Shown piece after piece: positions 25,821 through 32,895 of a DNA stretch of 38,192 nt. The notes beneath the pieces are model-generated. The model was given only the letters and a program-made list of their open reading frames with translations. It searched no databases and was not told the origin of the DNA. Both the position numbers and the translations under genes were made by a program. This stretch comes from CAYQMF01 sp964418595 (GTDB taxonomy: Bacteria > Planctomycetota > UBA1135 > UBA2386), in assembly GCA_964418595.1 (NCBI GenBank), contig CAYQMF010000056.1, positions 1 to 38,192 on the forward strand. The letters run 5' to 3'. Every line of letters starts with the position of its first letter. Position 1 is the first letter of the stretch.

Positions 25821-26620
25821 GCTACCTCCTCGACGCCAACGTGTTGATCGCGGCCAAGCGGCTCCACTACGGCTTCGACTTCTGCCCCGCGTTCTGGGAC
25901 TGGCTCGTCCAACAGAACGGCTGCGGCTACGGCATCCCGCTCGGGGCACGGGGCAAGCGAGTGACGGGCGACGCGGATTGGCGACCGTCGTCGGCCGCCG
26001 GACTGAATCAGACGCTACCTCTACTGAAGCTGCACGCGTCGTTGCATCTCCAGGTGGACCACAAGGATCCGCCTGGCTTGCACCTCGAGAAGCTCCCCTG
26101 CACCAAGCTCGAGGAGACGCCGAAGTTCACGATCATTCCGCCGGAGTCGAACAAGCCCTACGACCAAGGAATCTTCAAGCAGTTGTGGAAGCGCGCGTCA
26201 ATCGCCATCGGTCGCGCATCGTCGAGGGTTCGGATCGGCTACTCGTTGCCACCAACGGATCTGCACGCGACGGCCTCGTTTCGCACCTCGGTGAAGTCGC
26301 AGGGCCCGCGCTCGTTGGTGATCGTCAACCCCGATCAGGAGGCGCGCCGGCGGAGACGCGAGGTACTCCTGCGAGGACTGTCCATGGAGACGCGCGTACC
26401 CTCGTTCAACACGCTTGCGGAGTTCCTGGCTCCACCCACGAGTGTCTGGCGACCTCCCGCCTCGCCCGCATCGCGGCAGAGTCCACCACGGCGACCAGGA
26501 TCGTCGGCCGCGGAGGTCGATGGCGACATGCCCGATGTGCTGGAGAGCGGGGAGACCTCGGATCGTGACTCGGCAGATCGTCAGGAGCCCTACGTTGCGA
26601 GAGGGCCTTCGGAGCCGTGA
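25817..26620 (+). CDS. Chimeric ORF: DUF4411 PIN stub fused to SIR2-like C-terminal part
   Basis: Residues 1-36 (SYLLDANVLIAAKRLHYGF, then CPAFWDWLVQQN) are the start of a DUF4411 PIN-like RNase toxin. From about residue 37 the protein becomes the C-terminal half of a SIR2-like defence protein: YGIPLGARGKR, TGDADWRP, LPLLKLHASLHL, FTIIPPESNKPYDQ, IGYSLPPTDLHATASFRTSV and SLVIVNPDQEARRR. The N-terminal NAD-binding half of SIR2 and the remaining PIN acidic residues are both missing. The frame stays open for 267 codons, with about 50 unstructured residues at the end. The GTG start overlaps the ImmA stop (GTGA) and the stop overlaps the darT GTG (GTGA). I infer a deletion that fused two defence genes. 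The product probably lacks both activities, yet it keeps translational coupling to DarT. Confidence 0.75.
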   Translation: MSYLLDANVLIAAKRLHYGFDFCPAFWDWLVQQNGCGYGIPLGARGKRVTGDADWRPSSAAGLNQTLPLLKLHASLHLQVDHKDPPGLHLEKLPCTKLEETPKFTIIPPESNKPYDQGIFKQLWKRASIAIGRASSRVRIGYSLPPTDLHATASFRTSVKSQGPRSLVIVNPDQEARRRRREVLLRGLSMETRVPSFNTLAEFLAPPTSVWRPPASPASRQSPPRRPGSSAAEVDGDMPDVLESGETSDRDSADRQEPYVARGPSEP

Positions 26621-27261
26621 GCGCGGCCCTGATCAACCGCGAGAAGGCCCTGATCTTCCGGATCACGCACGTCGCCAACGTGCCCTGGATCCTGGCGAAC
26701 GGCGTCTGCAGCCGCAGCAGTTCCAGGTTCGACCCGAGCTTCCGGCCCATCGGCAGTCCAGACCTCATCGAGAAGCGGGCGCAGCGTCGCATCTTGGTGG
26801 GATCCGGCGGCACCCTCGCTGACTACGTCCCCTTCTACTTCACGCCCTGGTCGCCGATGCTCCTCAACATCAAGACCGGGAAGGGCGTTGCCGCGGTGCC
26901 CATGCCCGAGATCGTGTTCCTCGTCAGTTCGGTCCCCACCCTGGCGCAACGACGCCTGTCCTTCGTGATCAGCGACCGGCACGCCTACCTGGAGACCGCT
27001 CGGCTCGCGACCGACGTGGAGGGGCTGGGCCTGATCGATTGGCCCCTGCTCCAGGCGCGGGACTTCCGGAAGGACCGCGACGACCCGGGGCGCTTCGAGC
27101 GGTACCAGGCCGAGACCCTGGTCCACTCAGTCCTGCCGATCGACGCGCTCGTGGGCATCGCCTGCCACGGTCAGGCGCAGAAACATGAGCTGGACGGGCA
27201 GTTGAAGCGTTGTGGCGTGGACTGCACACTGGCTGTGCGTCCGGAGTGGTACTTCGAATGA
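26617..27261 (+). CDS. darT: DarT (DUF4433) DNA ADP-ribosyltransferase toxin
   Basis: This 214-residue DarT carries ALIFRITHVANVPWILANGV at the N-terminus, YVPFYFTPWSPML near 70-82 and the catalytic-glutamate region RYQAETLVH (E166) near the end. DarT uses NAD to ADP-ribosylate single-stranded DNA bases and blocks replication; the companion DarG removes the mark. The gene starts with GTG 26617, overlapping the chimeric PIN-SIR2 stop, and ends in an ATGA overlap with darG. Length and motifs are complete. Confidence 0.92.
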   Translation: MSAALINREKALIFRITHVANVPWILANGVCSRSSSRFDPSFRPIGSPDLIEKRAQRRILVGSGGTLADYVPFYFTPWSPMLLNIKTGKGVAAVPMPEIVFLVSSVPTLAQRRLSFVISDRHAYLETARLATDVEGLGLIDWPLLQARDFRKDRDDPGRFERYQAETLVHSVLPIDALVGIACHGQAQKHELDGQLKRCGVDCTLAVRPEWYFE

Positions 27262-28343
27262 TGCTACGGTTCACGCAAGGCAACCTGCTCGACGCGGATG
27301 CAGAAGCTCTCGTCAACACCGTGAACGAGGTTGGCGTCATGGGCAAGGGCATCGCGCTGATGTTCAAGGATCGCTACCCCGAAAGTGCGGCGGTCTACGT
27401 GGAGGCCTGCAAGCAGAAAGGAGTGCAGGTGGGGCGCGTGCTGGTGACTCCGGCCCAACACCTGGACGGTCCGCGCTGGATCATCCACTTCCCGACCAAG
27501 AAGCACTGGCGGCACCCGTCGCGCATGGAGTGGATCCGCGAGGGGCTTCGCAATCTTGTCGCCGAGGTCCGGGGTAGAGGGATCCGTTCCCTCGCGCTCC
27601 CACCGCTTGGATGTGGCAGCGGGGGGCTGGAGTGGGAGCAGGTGCGCAAGGAGATCGAGGCGGCGTTCGCCTCCGCCCCGCAGGTGGAGGTCGTGGTCTA
27701 CGAGCCGACGGCGGAGTACCAGAACGCTCCGAAGCGGCAGGGCGTCGAAGAGCTGACGCCCGCCCGCGCGTTGGTCGCCGAGTTGGTGCGTCGGTACTCG
27801 GTTCTCGGAATCGAGTGCGCGCTGATCGAGGTGCAGAAGCTGGTCTGGTTCCTGCACCGGATCATCGCCAGTCGGGGTCTGCCTGATCCGTTGCGGCTCA
27901 CCTTCACCGCGAACAGGTTCGGACCGTACGACGATCACCTTCGTCACTTGCTGGATCGACTGGACGGCAGCTACCTCCATTGCGAGAAGCGCCTCGGAGA
28001 CGCCGGACCATTCGATCCGATCTGGTTCGAGCCGACGCGGCAGGCCGCGGTCGCCGCGTTCCTCGCTGCCGAGGCGAAGGAGTTCCTGCCAGCGTTGGAG
28101 CAGACCGCCGCGATCATCGACGGCTTCGAGTCACCGCTGGGGATGGAACTGCTGGCGACCGTGGATTGGTTGCTGGCGCGAGCCGGGTGCGAAGCAACCG
28201 TCCCTGGCCTCCGGCACGGGTTGGAGGGTTGGCCTGGCGGGCGCTCGGCCGCCCGGCGGAAGTTGCAGATCTTCGATGATCGGCTGTTGGAGCTGGCGCT
28301 GCGGCGTTTGACGGAGGTCCCTGTGGCTGGCGAGTCGAACTGA
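27258..28343 (+). CDS. darG: DarG macrodomain antitoxin
   Basis: The product has 361 residues from ATG 27258; an adjacent ATG at 27261 is equally possible. The N-terminal macrodomain has VNTVNEVGVMGKGIALMF (N20, N23, GxMGKGIA at 26-33) and the LPPLGCGSGGLEW loop, which bind ADP-ribose. The C-terminal half (about 170-360) is a helical DarT-binding domain with LIEVQKLVWFLHRI and ANRFGPYDDHLRHLLD. It reverses DNA ADP-ribosylation and blocks DarT directly. The ATGA overlap with darT ensures coupled synthesis. It is the end of the plus-strand chain that begins with the XRE-ImmA gene. Confidence 0.93.
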   Translation: MMLRFTQGNLLDADAEALVNTVNEVGVMGKGIALMFKDRYPESAAVYVEACKQKGVQVGRVLVTPAQHLDGPRWIIHFPTKKHWRHPSRMEWIREGLRNLVAEVRGRGIRSLALPPLGCGSGGLEWEQVRKEIEAAFASAPQVEVVVYEPTAEYQNAPKRQGVEELTPARALVAELVRRYSVLGIECALIEVQKLVWFLHRIIASRGLPDPLRLTFTANRFGPYDDHLRHLLDRLDGSYLHCEKRLGDAGPFDPIWFEPTRQAAVAAFLAAEAKEFLPALEQTAAIIDGFESPLGMELLATVDWLLARAGCEATVPGLRHGLEGWPGGRSAARRKLQIFDDRLLELALRRLTEVPVAGESN

Positions 28344-28437
28344 CGGCTGATGGCCTAGAACCCCATCTGTCTCGAGGCGAGCTGCGCGAACTGGCCCGGC
28401 ATGGGAGGGATCAACCGATCAGCCGATGCGGCCCCGC

Positions 28438-29091
28438 TCACCGGTGCAGCCACGTCCACTCCGGCAGGAGCTCCTCCGCGAACTGCGCCAGGTCCTTCGG
28501 CACCGGGCTACGGCCGCTTCCAGCCCGGCGTCCTCGAGACCGACCGAGCGCGCCGATCGGAGTATCTGTGAGCTCGGACAGGCCATCCGGAATCCAGGCC
28601 ACGACCTCCGACTGGTCGCACCGTTCGGCGCGATACAGCCCGAGCAGGACTCCTCGGCACACCTCGAGTGCCGCCTCGTGGAGCCCCATCGCTGCGCACC
28701 GTTCGATCCTGTCCACGAACGGCTCGATCACCTCCTCGATCATCGCTCCGGCCGCTTCTCCCGGACCCACGTAGCCGAAGGGCTGGCGGCCGCTGCGCTT
28801 GCCCATGTCGAGGATCTCGAGGTTCGCGATCCCCTCGAGGACCGCATCGGCGACGCGTTCGAACGACATCGACCCGAGGACCTCTTCGACCAGCTCGGCA
28901 ACCTCGGAGACCAGCTCTGGATGGCGGGCGACGAGGGCGATCAAGACTTGCTTGCCATCCTCGGCACCCAGGTAGCCGAGCCTCCTGGCTTCCTTCTCGT
29001 CATGCCCCCGAGCCCTGGACCGGGCCCGCTTGCTCGAAGCCTGTGTCGGCGCGCTGCCCGCGGCTGACTTCCTGGTGCGCTTCGTTGCCAT
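28438..29091 (-). CDS. Helical protein in operon with the TOTE primase-helicase
   Basis: The 217-residue product has a basic, probably disordered N-terminus (MATKRTRKSAAGSAP), then EARRLGYLGAEDGKQVLIAL and long amphipathic helices (ELVSEVAELVEEVLGSMSF, EEVIEPFVDRIERCAAMG, LLGLYRAERCDQSE). It has no catalytic motif or membrane helix. It starts 3 bases after the stop of the primase-helicase gene, so the two are clearly co-translated. I do not recognise the family. A helical adaptor or regulator of the TOTE protein is the most natural guess. It ends in a convergent arrangement with darG. Confidence 0.72.
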   Translation of the reverse strand: MATKRTRKSAAGSAPTQASSKRARSRARGHDEKEARRLGYLGAEDGKQVLIALVARHPELVSEVAELVEEVLGSMSFERVADAVLEGIANLEILDMGKRSGRQPFGYVGPGEAAGAMIEEVIEPFVDRIERCAAMGLHEAALEVCRGVLLGLYRAERCDQSEVVAWIPDGLSELTDTPIGALGRSRGRRAGSGRSPVPKDLAQFAEELLPEWTWLHR

Positions 29092-29094
29092 GCG

Positions 29095-31593
29095 TCAGAG
29101 CGACTCGCCCTCGGTCGCGCCGGGTCCGTCGTCGTACTCGATGACGTAGCTGCTCGCCTTCGAAGGCTCGTCACGACCGCGAGCATCGGCGACCTGGTAG
29201 CCCATCGCCCGGTAACCGGCCAAGCGCTTGTCGAACATCCTCGCAAGCATCGGGACGCGGCGGTCCACGTAGTCGAAGATCCGGACATCGACCTTGCCGT
29301 GGTGGCTGCGGTGTAGCCGGCCGGAGTACTGCACCAGCGTGCCTCGCCACGACACCGGCATCGCCAGGAAGAGCGTGTCGAGCCTGGCGTCATCGAACCC
29401 TTCGCCGATGAAGCGGCCGGTCGCGAGCAGGAGCCGCTCCTCGTCCTCGTGGATGGTCGCCAACTGCCCCGCGACCTCGCGCCTCTGCTTGACGCCCATC
29501 CCGCCGCGGAGCACGACCAGGTTCCGGGCAACGCCGCGCAACTGGTCCTCGAAGAACTCCAGATGGTCGCGCCGCTCGGTCAGGAGGATCGGCGAGCGGT
29601 GTTCCTCGAGCGCCTGCACGACATCGTCCACGATCATCCGGTTGCGCTCTGCGTCGACGGCGAGGCGACGGTAGAGGTCCTGGATGCGGGGCCGGTCTGC
29701 GCTCGCCTCCAGGGCCCAGCTCGTCTCGCGCACGAAGAGGCGATGCTCGAACCGACGCCGGCCGGCCTGGCTCTTCGGATCGATCCGGTGCCGCAGCGGC
29801 CCGAGCTGGAACTCCAGGATGGGGTGGTGGCCGTCGCGGCGCTGCGGTGTCGCGGTGAGCCCGAGGACGTGCCGCGCCCGCACTTCGCGCATCACCCGCT
29901 CGAACGACACCGCCGGCACGTGATGGCACTCGTCGACGACGAACTGGCCGTAGCTTCCGACGATGTCGTCGACCTGGTCTCGGCGCACCAGGCTCTGGAT
30001 CATCGCGACGTCGAGGCGGCTGGTGACCTTGCGCTTGCCGCCGCCGATCTGTCCGACGTCCCGGAGCGGGAGGTCCAGGAACAGGGCGAGCTGGCTCCGC
30101 CACTGGTCGAGGAGCTGGGTGCGATGGACCAGAACGAGGGCACTGCGACCGCGCGCCGCGATCACGTGGGCTCCCACGACGGTCTTCCCGGAGCCCGGCG
30201 GCGCCACGAAGACCCCGGCGTCGTGACCGAGCAGATCGGCGGCAGCCCTCTGCTGCACCGCGGTGAGCTCGCCGTGGAAAGCCACCTCCAGGGGCTCCCC
30301 GTCGGTCCGTTCGTCCTGGACCACGAGCGCGATGCCGTGCGAGCGCAGCAGCTCCTCCAGGTCGGCGCGACACCCCCGCGGCAGCCCGATGTGCAGGACC
30401 GTCTCCTCCGCGCAGCCGATCACGCGGGGCGTGCGCGCCGTCGACAAGCGCATCGCCTGCTTCTCGTAGAACTCCGGATTCTGGAACGCCGCCAGTCGCT
30501 TGATCTGGTTCAGCAGCGGGGAAGGCAGGCCGCGCTTCTCGACGAAGATCTGCTGCCCGAGGACTGCGCGAACCTGCGCGGGAACCGGACCGGCGATCGC
30601 CGGGACCCGCGCCTTGCGCGAGGGTTTCCGGAGCCATGGCTTCGCTTCTTCCTCCCCGAGTTCGCCCGACGAGCGCACCCCGAGCACCTGTCCGCGCTCA
30701 CTCGCGTCGCGGGCGAGGTCGTGGACACGGGCTGCCGGGATTCGTGGGTGGGAGGCGAGAAACGACCACTGGTCTTCGATCGGCTCGAACCGCTCGTTCA
30801 CGAAGACGGTGTTGCCGACCTGTCGAGCGTGGTACTGGAGCGGCAGCGCGATCAGGTTGCCGAAGCCTCCCCGCGGCGTCGTGTCCTGGTTGGGGAACAG
30901 CCGGTCGTAGGACGTCATCCGCAGCTCGTGCCGCGAGGACATCGTCGCCGTGATCAGGGAGCAGCCCATCCGGCGCGCTGCGCCGGCATCGACGGGCGTT
31001 TCGAAGAAGAACCAGACGTGGGCGCCGTTCCCGGATCGCGACCGCTCCACGGCCGCCGGCAGCTCGAACGCCGCGCAGGCCTGGGCGAAGGCCGCAACGT
31101 CCTCCTTCCAACCATCCTTGTCGAAGTCCACCGCCAGGAACCAGCACGTGTCGTCCTCGAGCAGCGGGTAGACACCGAGCACGTGGCGGCCCTGGAGGTG
31201 GTCCTGGATCACGTGATCGTCGACCGCGAGGAACGCCTGGTTGGGACACTCGCCGCACTTGACGCGGGGCTTCTCGCACAAGCCGCGGACCCACTCGTTG
31301 GCGCACGCCGGCGCGTAGCCCTGCTTGCGCTTCTTCGCGTTGGCCCAGAACCGAGGGAAGACATCGCCGCGACCACGGAACAGGCTCCGAAACAACCGGA
31401 TCTTGTCGGCCGGCGTGGGGGGTTGGGTCGCCTCGCCAACTGGAGAACGGGGCGAGGACGAAACCTCGCCGCCGTCATCGGCGGCATCGCGGCGCAGCCG
31501 TTCGAGCCGTGCTCGAAGCTCCGCCTCCTCGCGCTTCAGCTCGGCCAACCGGGCTTCGCTTCGGGCGATCTCGGCTTCGGGATCGGTGGTCAC
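29095..31593 (-). CDS. TOTE-type primase-polymerase and SF2 helicase fusion
   Basis: The product has 832 residues from GTG 31593, the start of the coiled-coil leader EIARSEARLAELKREEAEL. Residues about 62-280 form an archaeo-eukaryotic primase domain: cysteines in CANEWVRGLCEKPRVKCGEC, FLAVDFDKD (catalytic Asp pair about 156-158), SGNGAHVWFFFE and PRGGFGNLIALPLQYH. This set is typical of TOTE conflict-system primases. The C-terminal half is an SF2 helicase with APPGSGKTVVGAH, VDECHH, GLTATPQRRDG and QYSGRLHRSHHGK. TOTE systems are predicted to use primer synthesis and unwinding against invading DNA or in mobile-element replication. Nuclease domains seen in some TOTE loci are not visible here, so the helical partner may fill the gap. 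Confidence 0.87.
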   Translation of the reverse strand: MTTDPEAEIARSEARLAELKREEAELRARLERLRRDAADDGGEVSSSPRSPVGEATQPPTPADKIRLFRSLFRGRGDVFPRFWANAKKRKQGYAPACANEWVRGLCEKPRVKCGECPNQAFLAVDDHVIQDHLQGRHVLGVYPLLEDDTCWFLAVDFDKDGWKEDVAAFAQACAAFELPAAVERSRSGNGAHVWFFFETPVDAGAARRMGCSLITATMSSRHELRMTSYDRLFPNQDTTPRGGFGNLIALPLQYHARQVGNTVFVNERFEPIEDQWSFLASHPRIPAARVHDLARDASERGQVLGVRSSGELGEEEAKPWLRKPSRKARVPAIAGPVPAQVRAVLGQQIFVEKRGLPSPLLNQIKRLAAFQNPEFYEKQAMRLSTARTPRVIGCAEETVLHIGLPRGCRADLEELLRSHGIALVVQDERTDGEPLEVAFHGELTAVQQRAAADLLGHDAGVFVAPPGSGKTVVGAHVIAARGRSALVLVHRTQLLDQWRSQLALFLDLPLRDVGQIGGGKRKVTSRLDVAMIQSLVRRDQVDDIVGSYGQFVVDECHHVPAVSFERVMREVRARHVLGLTATPQRRDGHHPILEFQLGPLRHRIDPKSQAGRRRFEHRLFVRETSWALEASADRPRIQDLYRRLAVDAERNRMIVDDVVQALEEHRSPILLTERRDHLEFFEDQLRGVARNLVVLRGGMGVKQRREVAGQLATIHEDEERLLLATGRFIGEGFDDARLDTLFLAMPVSWRGTLVQYSGRLHRSHHGKVDVRIFDYVDRRVPMLARMFDKRLAGYRAMGYQVADARGRDEPSKASSYVIEYDDGPGATEGESL

Positions 31594-31870
31594 ATCGGCG
31601 GTGAGCGTAGCTCGTTCCCTGCGAGAATGCCGCGCGCCGGGTCGCGCCGAGCCGGCCGGGTCACTGGTGGACCTGCCTGGGCAGGCCGTGCAGACTTCTG
31701 TGAGCGCGTTCGCGGCGGGGGCACTTCCTTCCATGGCGCAATCGAGGACCACTCATGCTCGGCAGTGAGATAGTTCACCAAGGAAGACGAGATCGAAGCG
31801 GAGAGGATGTTCCGCAAGCACTTCGAGAACCGGACAGAGGCGGAGACGGACTGAGGAGGGGGTCGCTCGC
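31594..31870. other. Divergent intergenic region between TOTE and the small plus-strand genes
   Basis: It should hold promoters for both directions, but none is clear. The segment 31771-31855 encodes FTKEDEIEAERMFRKHFENR in one plus frame just after a TAG and ending at TGA. It looks like the charged tail of a lost gene. A GGAGGGGG run precedes ATG 31871. Confidence 0.4.
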
Positions 31871-32212
31871 ATGACACGGAGGAACCGGGCAGCGCCACGC
31901 ATCCCCAAGGCGCGGATTGCCGAGATGATCGAGGAGGCGATCGTCGACGCCCACGATGAGTCCGAGCAGACCATGGGCTGGTTCACGATGATCGACGAGC
32001 AACTGCCGGTACCCTTCGAGACCACCGTGCTCGGGGTTCCGGTCACGGTCGAACGGGTGGATCTGAGCGCCAGCGAACAGATCGTGGCCATCTGCCGACG
32101 CGGCCGCAGCCGACAAGCGATCCCGATCCTCGATCTCCCGCTGCCGTCACCCCCGCCCGAGGGCACGGAGTGGATCGAGGCGTATCGCCAGTGGCGCGGG
32201 GACGGGTGGTGA
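31871..32212 (+). CDS. Conserved small protein (113 aa), often labelled calcium-binding
   Basis: The product carries IAEMIEEAIVDAHDESEQTM, WFTMIDEQLPVPFETTVLGV, VTVERVDLS, AICRRGRSRQAIPILDLPLP and EGTEWIEAYRQW. This is a very conserved family I have met under the label calcium-binding protein, without proven function. It has no signal peptide. A GGAGGGGG run lies about 11 bases before the ATG. The gene ends three bases before the next conserved small gene, so the two form a pair. They lie just upstream of the SNF2-SWIM genes, but a hisD fragment separates them, so functional linkage is uncertain. Confidence 0.8.
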   Translation: MTRRNRAAPRIPKARIAEMIEEAIVDAHDESEQTMGWFTMIDEQLPVPFETTVLGVPVTVERVDLSASEQIVAICRRGRSRQAIPILDLPLPSPPPEGTEWIEAYRQWRGDGW

Positions 32213-32215
32213 AAC

Positions 32216-32554
32216 ATGGGCAGGAAGGCTCTCCCGCAGCATCTCCAGGACTGGGTCGAGGCGCGGACACGCCACGGGCTGTCGCACGCCCACGTGCAGA
32301 TGGCGCGCGAACTCGGGATGAACCCGCGGAAACTCGGCAAGCTCGACAACCACGATCAGGCGCACTGGAAGGCGCCGCTGCCGCAGTTCATCGAGCACCT
32401 CTACTACCAGAGGTTCGGCCGGGAGCGGCCGGAGGTCGTGATGTCGGTCGAGGCACGGGCGCGCGCACAGCGGGCGAAGAAGCAGTTGCGCAAGGAAGCG
32501 AGCCGGCAGTCCCGGGCCGACGCAAGCGATCGTCTACCCGGCGACGTGCGGTGA
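32216..32554 (+). CDS. Conserved small helical protein (112 aa), partner of the 113-aa gene
   Basis: The product MGRKALPQHLQDWVEARTRH has the family blocks LSHAHVQMARELGMNPRKL, LDNHDQAHWKAPLPQFIEHL and YYQRFGRERPEVV, then a basic alanine-rich tail. The N-terminal half reads like a small helix-turn-helix (LSHAHVQMARELGMNP). I know this as a widespread uncharacterised family that commonly accompanies the preceding gene. It follows that gene with a 3-base gap. A DNA- or RNA-binding role is inferred from the helical basic composition only. Confidence 0.78.
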   Translation: MGRKALPQHLQDWVEARTRHGLSHAHVQMARELGMNPRKLGKLDNHDQAHWKAPLPQFIEHLYYQRFGRERPEVVMSVEARARAQRAKKQLRKEASRQSRADASDRLPGDVR

Positions 32555-32747
32555 GCGGGCACCGGTACCACGAGTCCTCAGGCCAGCGACCACCGCTCAC
32601 CGCCGGGGAGAGCTGGAGAGAAACGTCGACATCGTGACGGGGACGTCGATCCGCGAAGCGGCGCCGCCCGGGCGGTTCGGATCACCCGGCGACGGATGGG
32701 AATCGCTGCACGTAGGTCCGGGTCGGGGAACCTCGCACGAGTGCAGG

Positions 32748-32895
32748 TCACACGGCCAGCCACTCGTAGCAGTTGCGAAGTTCCAGAGCTGTCGCCGACC
32801 GCGTCACGCCGCCCGTCGGCGGTGCGCGCTTCGGGCCGAAGCGGTAGTCGCCAAACATCTCGGCGGATTGTGCGCCGAGCAAGACAGTCGCCAGC
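32748..32895 (-). pseudogene. hisD: hisD C-terminal fragment C
   Basis: The minus strand encodes VLLGAQSAEMFGDYRFGP, then PPTGGVTRSATALELRNCYE and a stop. It is the same HisD region as fragment B, with the HVL of GPNHVLPTGG degraded to RAP. Bases 32833-32852 are identical to 19402-19421, and similarity continues downstream of the HisD motif. It overlaps the upstream part of the formally open SNF2 reading frame, which argues that SNF2 starts further right. Confidence 0.7.

Noticed and set aside
23280..25949. Very long open frame on the minus strand (about 889 codons) opposite the wHTH and XRE-ImmA genes
   Set aside because: It is arginine- and histidine-rich antisense sequence created by high GC. 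The plus strand encodes recognisable domains over the same bases.
28344..28425. Inverted repeat CGGCTGAT ... ATCAGCCG between the convergent darG and TOTE-partner genes
   Set aside because: The arms are only 8 bases with a 66-base loop, and there is no T run. It is too weak to call a terminator.
29449..31773. Long plus-strand open frame opposite the TOTE helicase
   Set aside because: It is antisense shadow; the minus strand carries the primase and helicase motifs.
31771..31855. Short charged peptide (FTKEDEIEAERMFRKHFENR) ahead of the 113-aa gene
   Set aside because: It is preceded by a stop codon and has no start with a ribosome site. At most it is a gene tail, so it is noted only in the intergenic entry.
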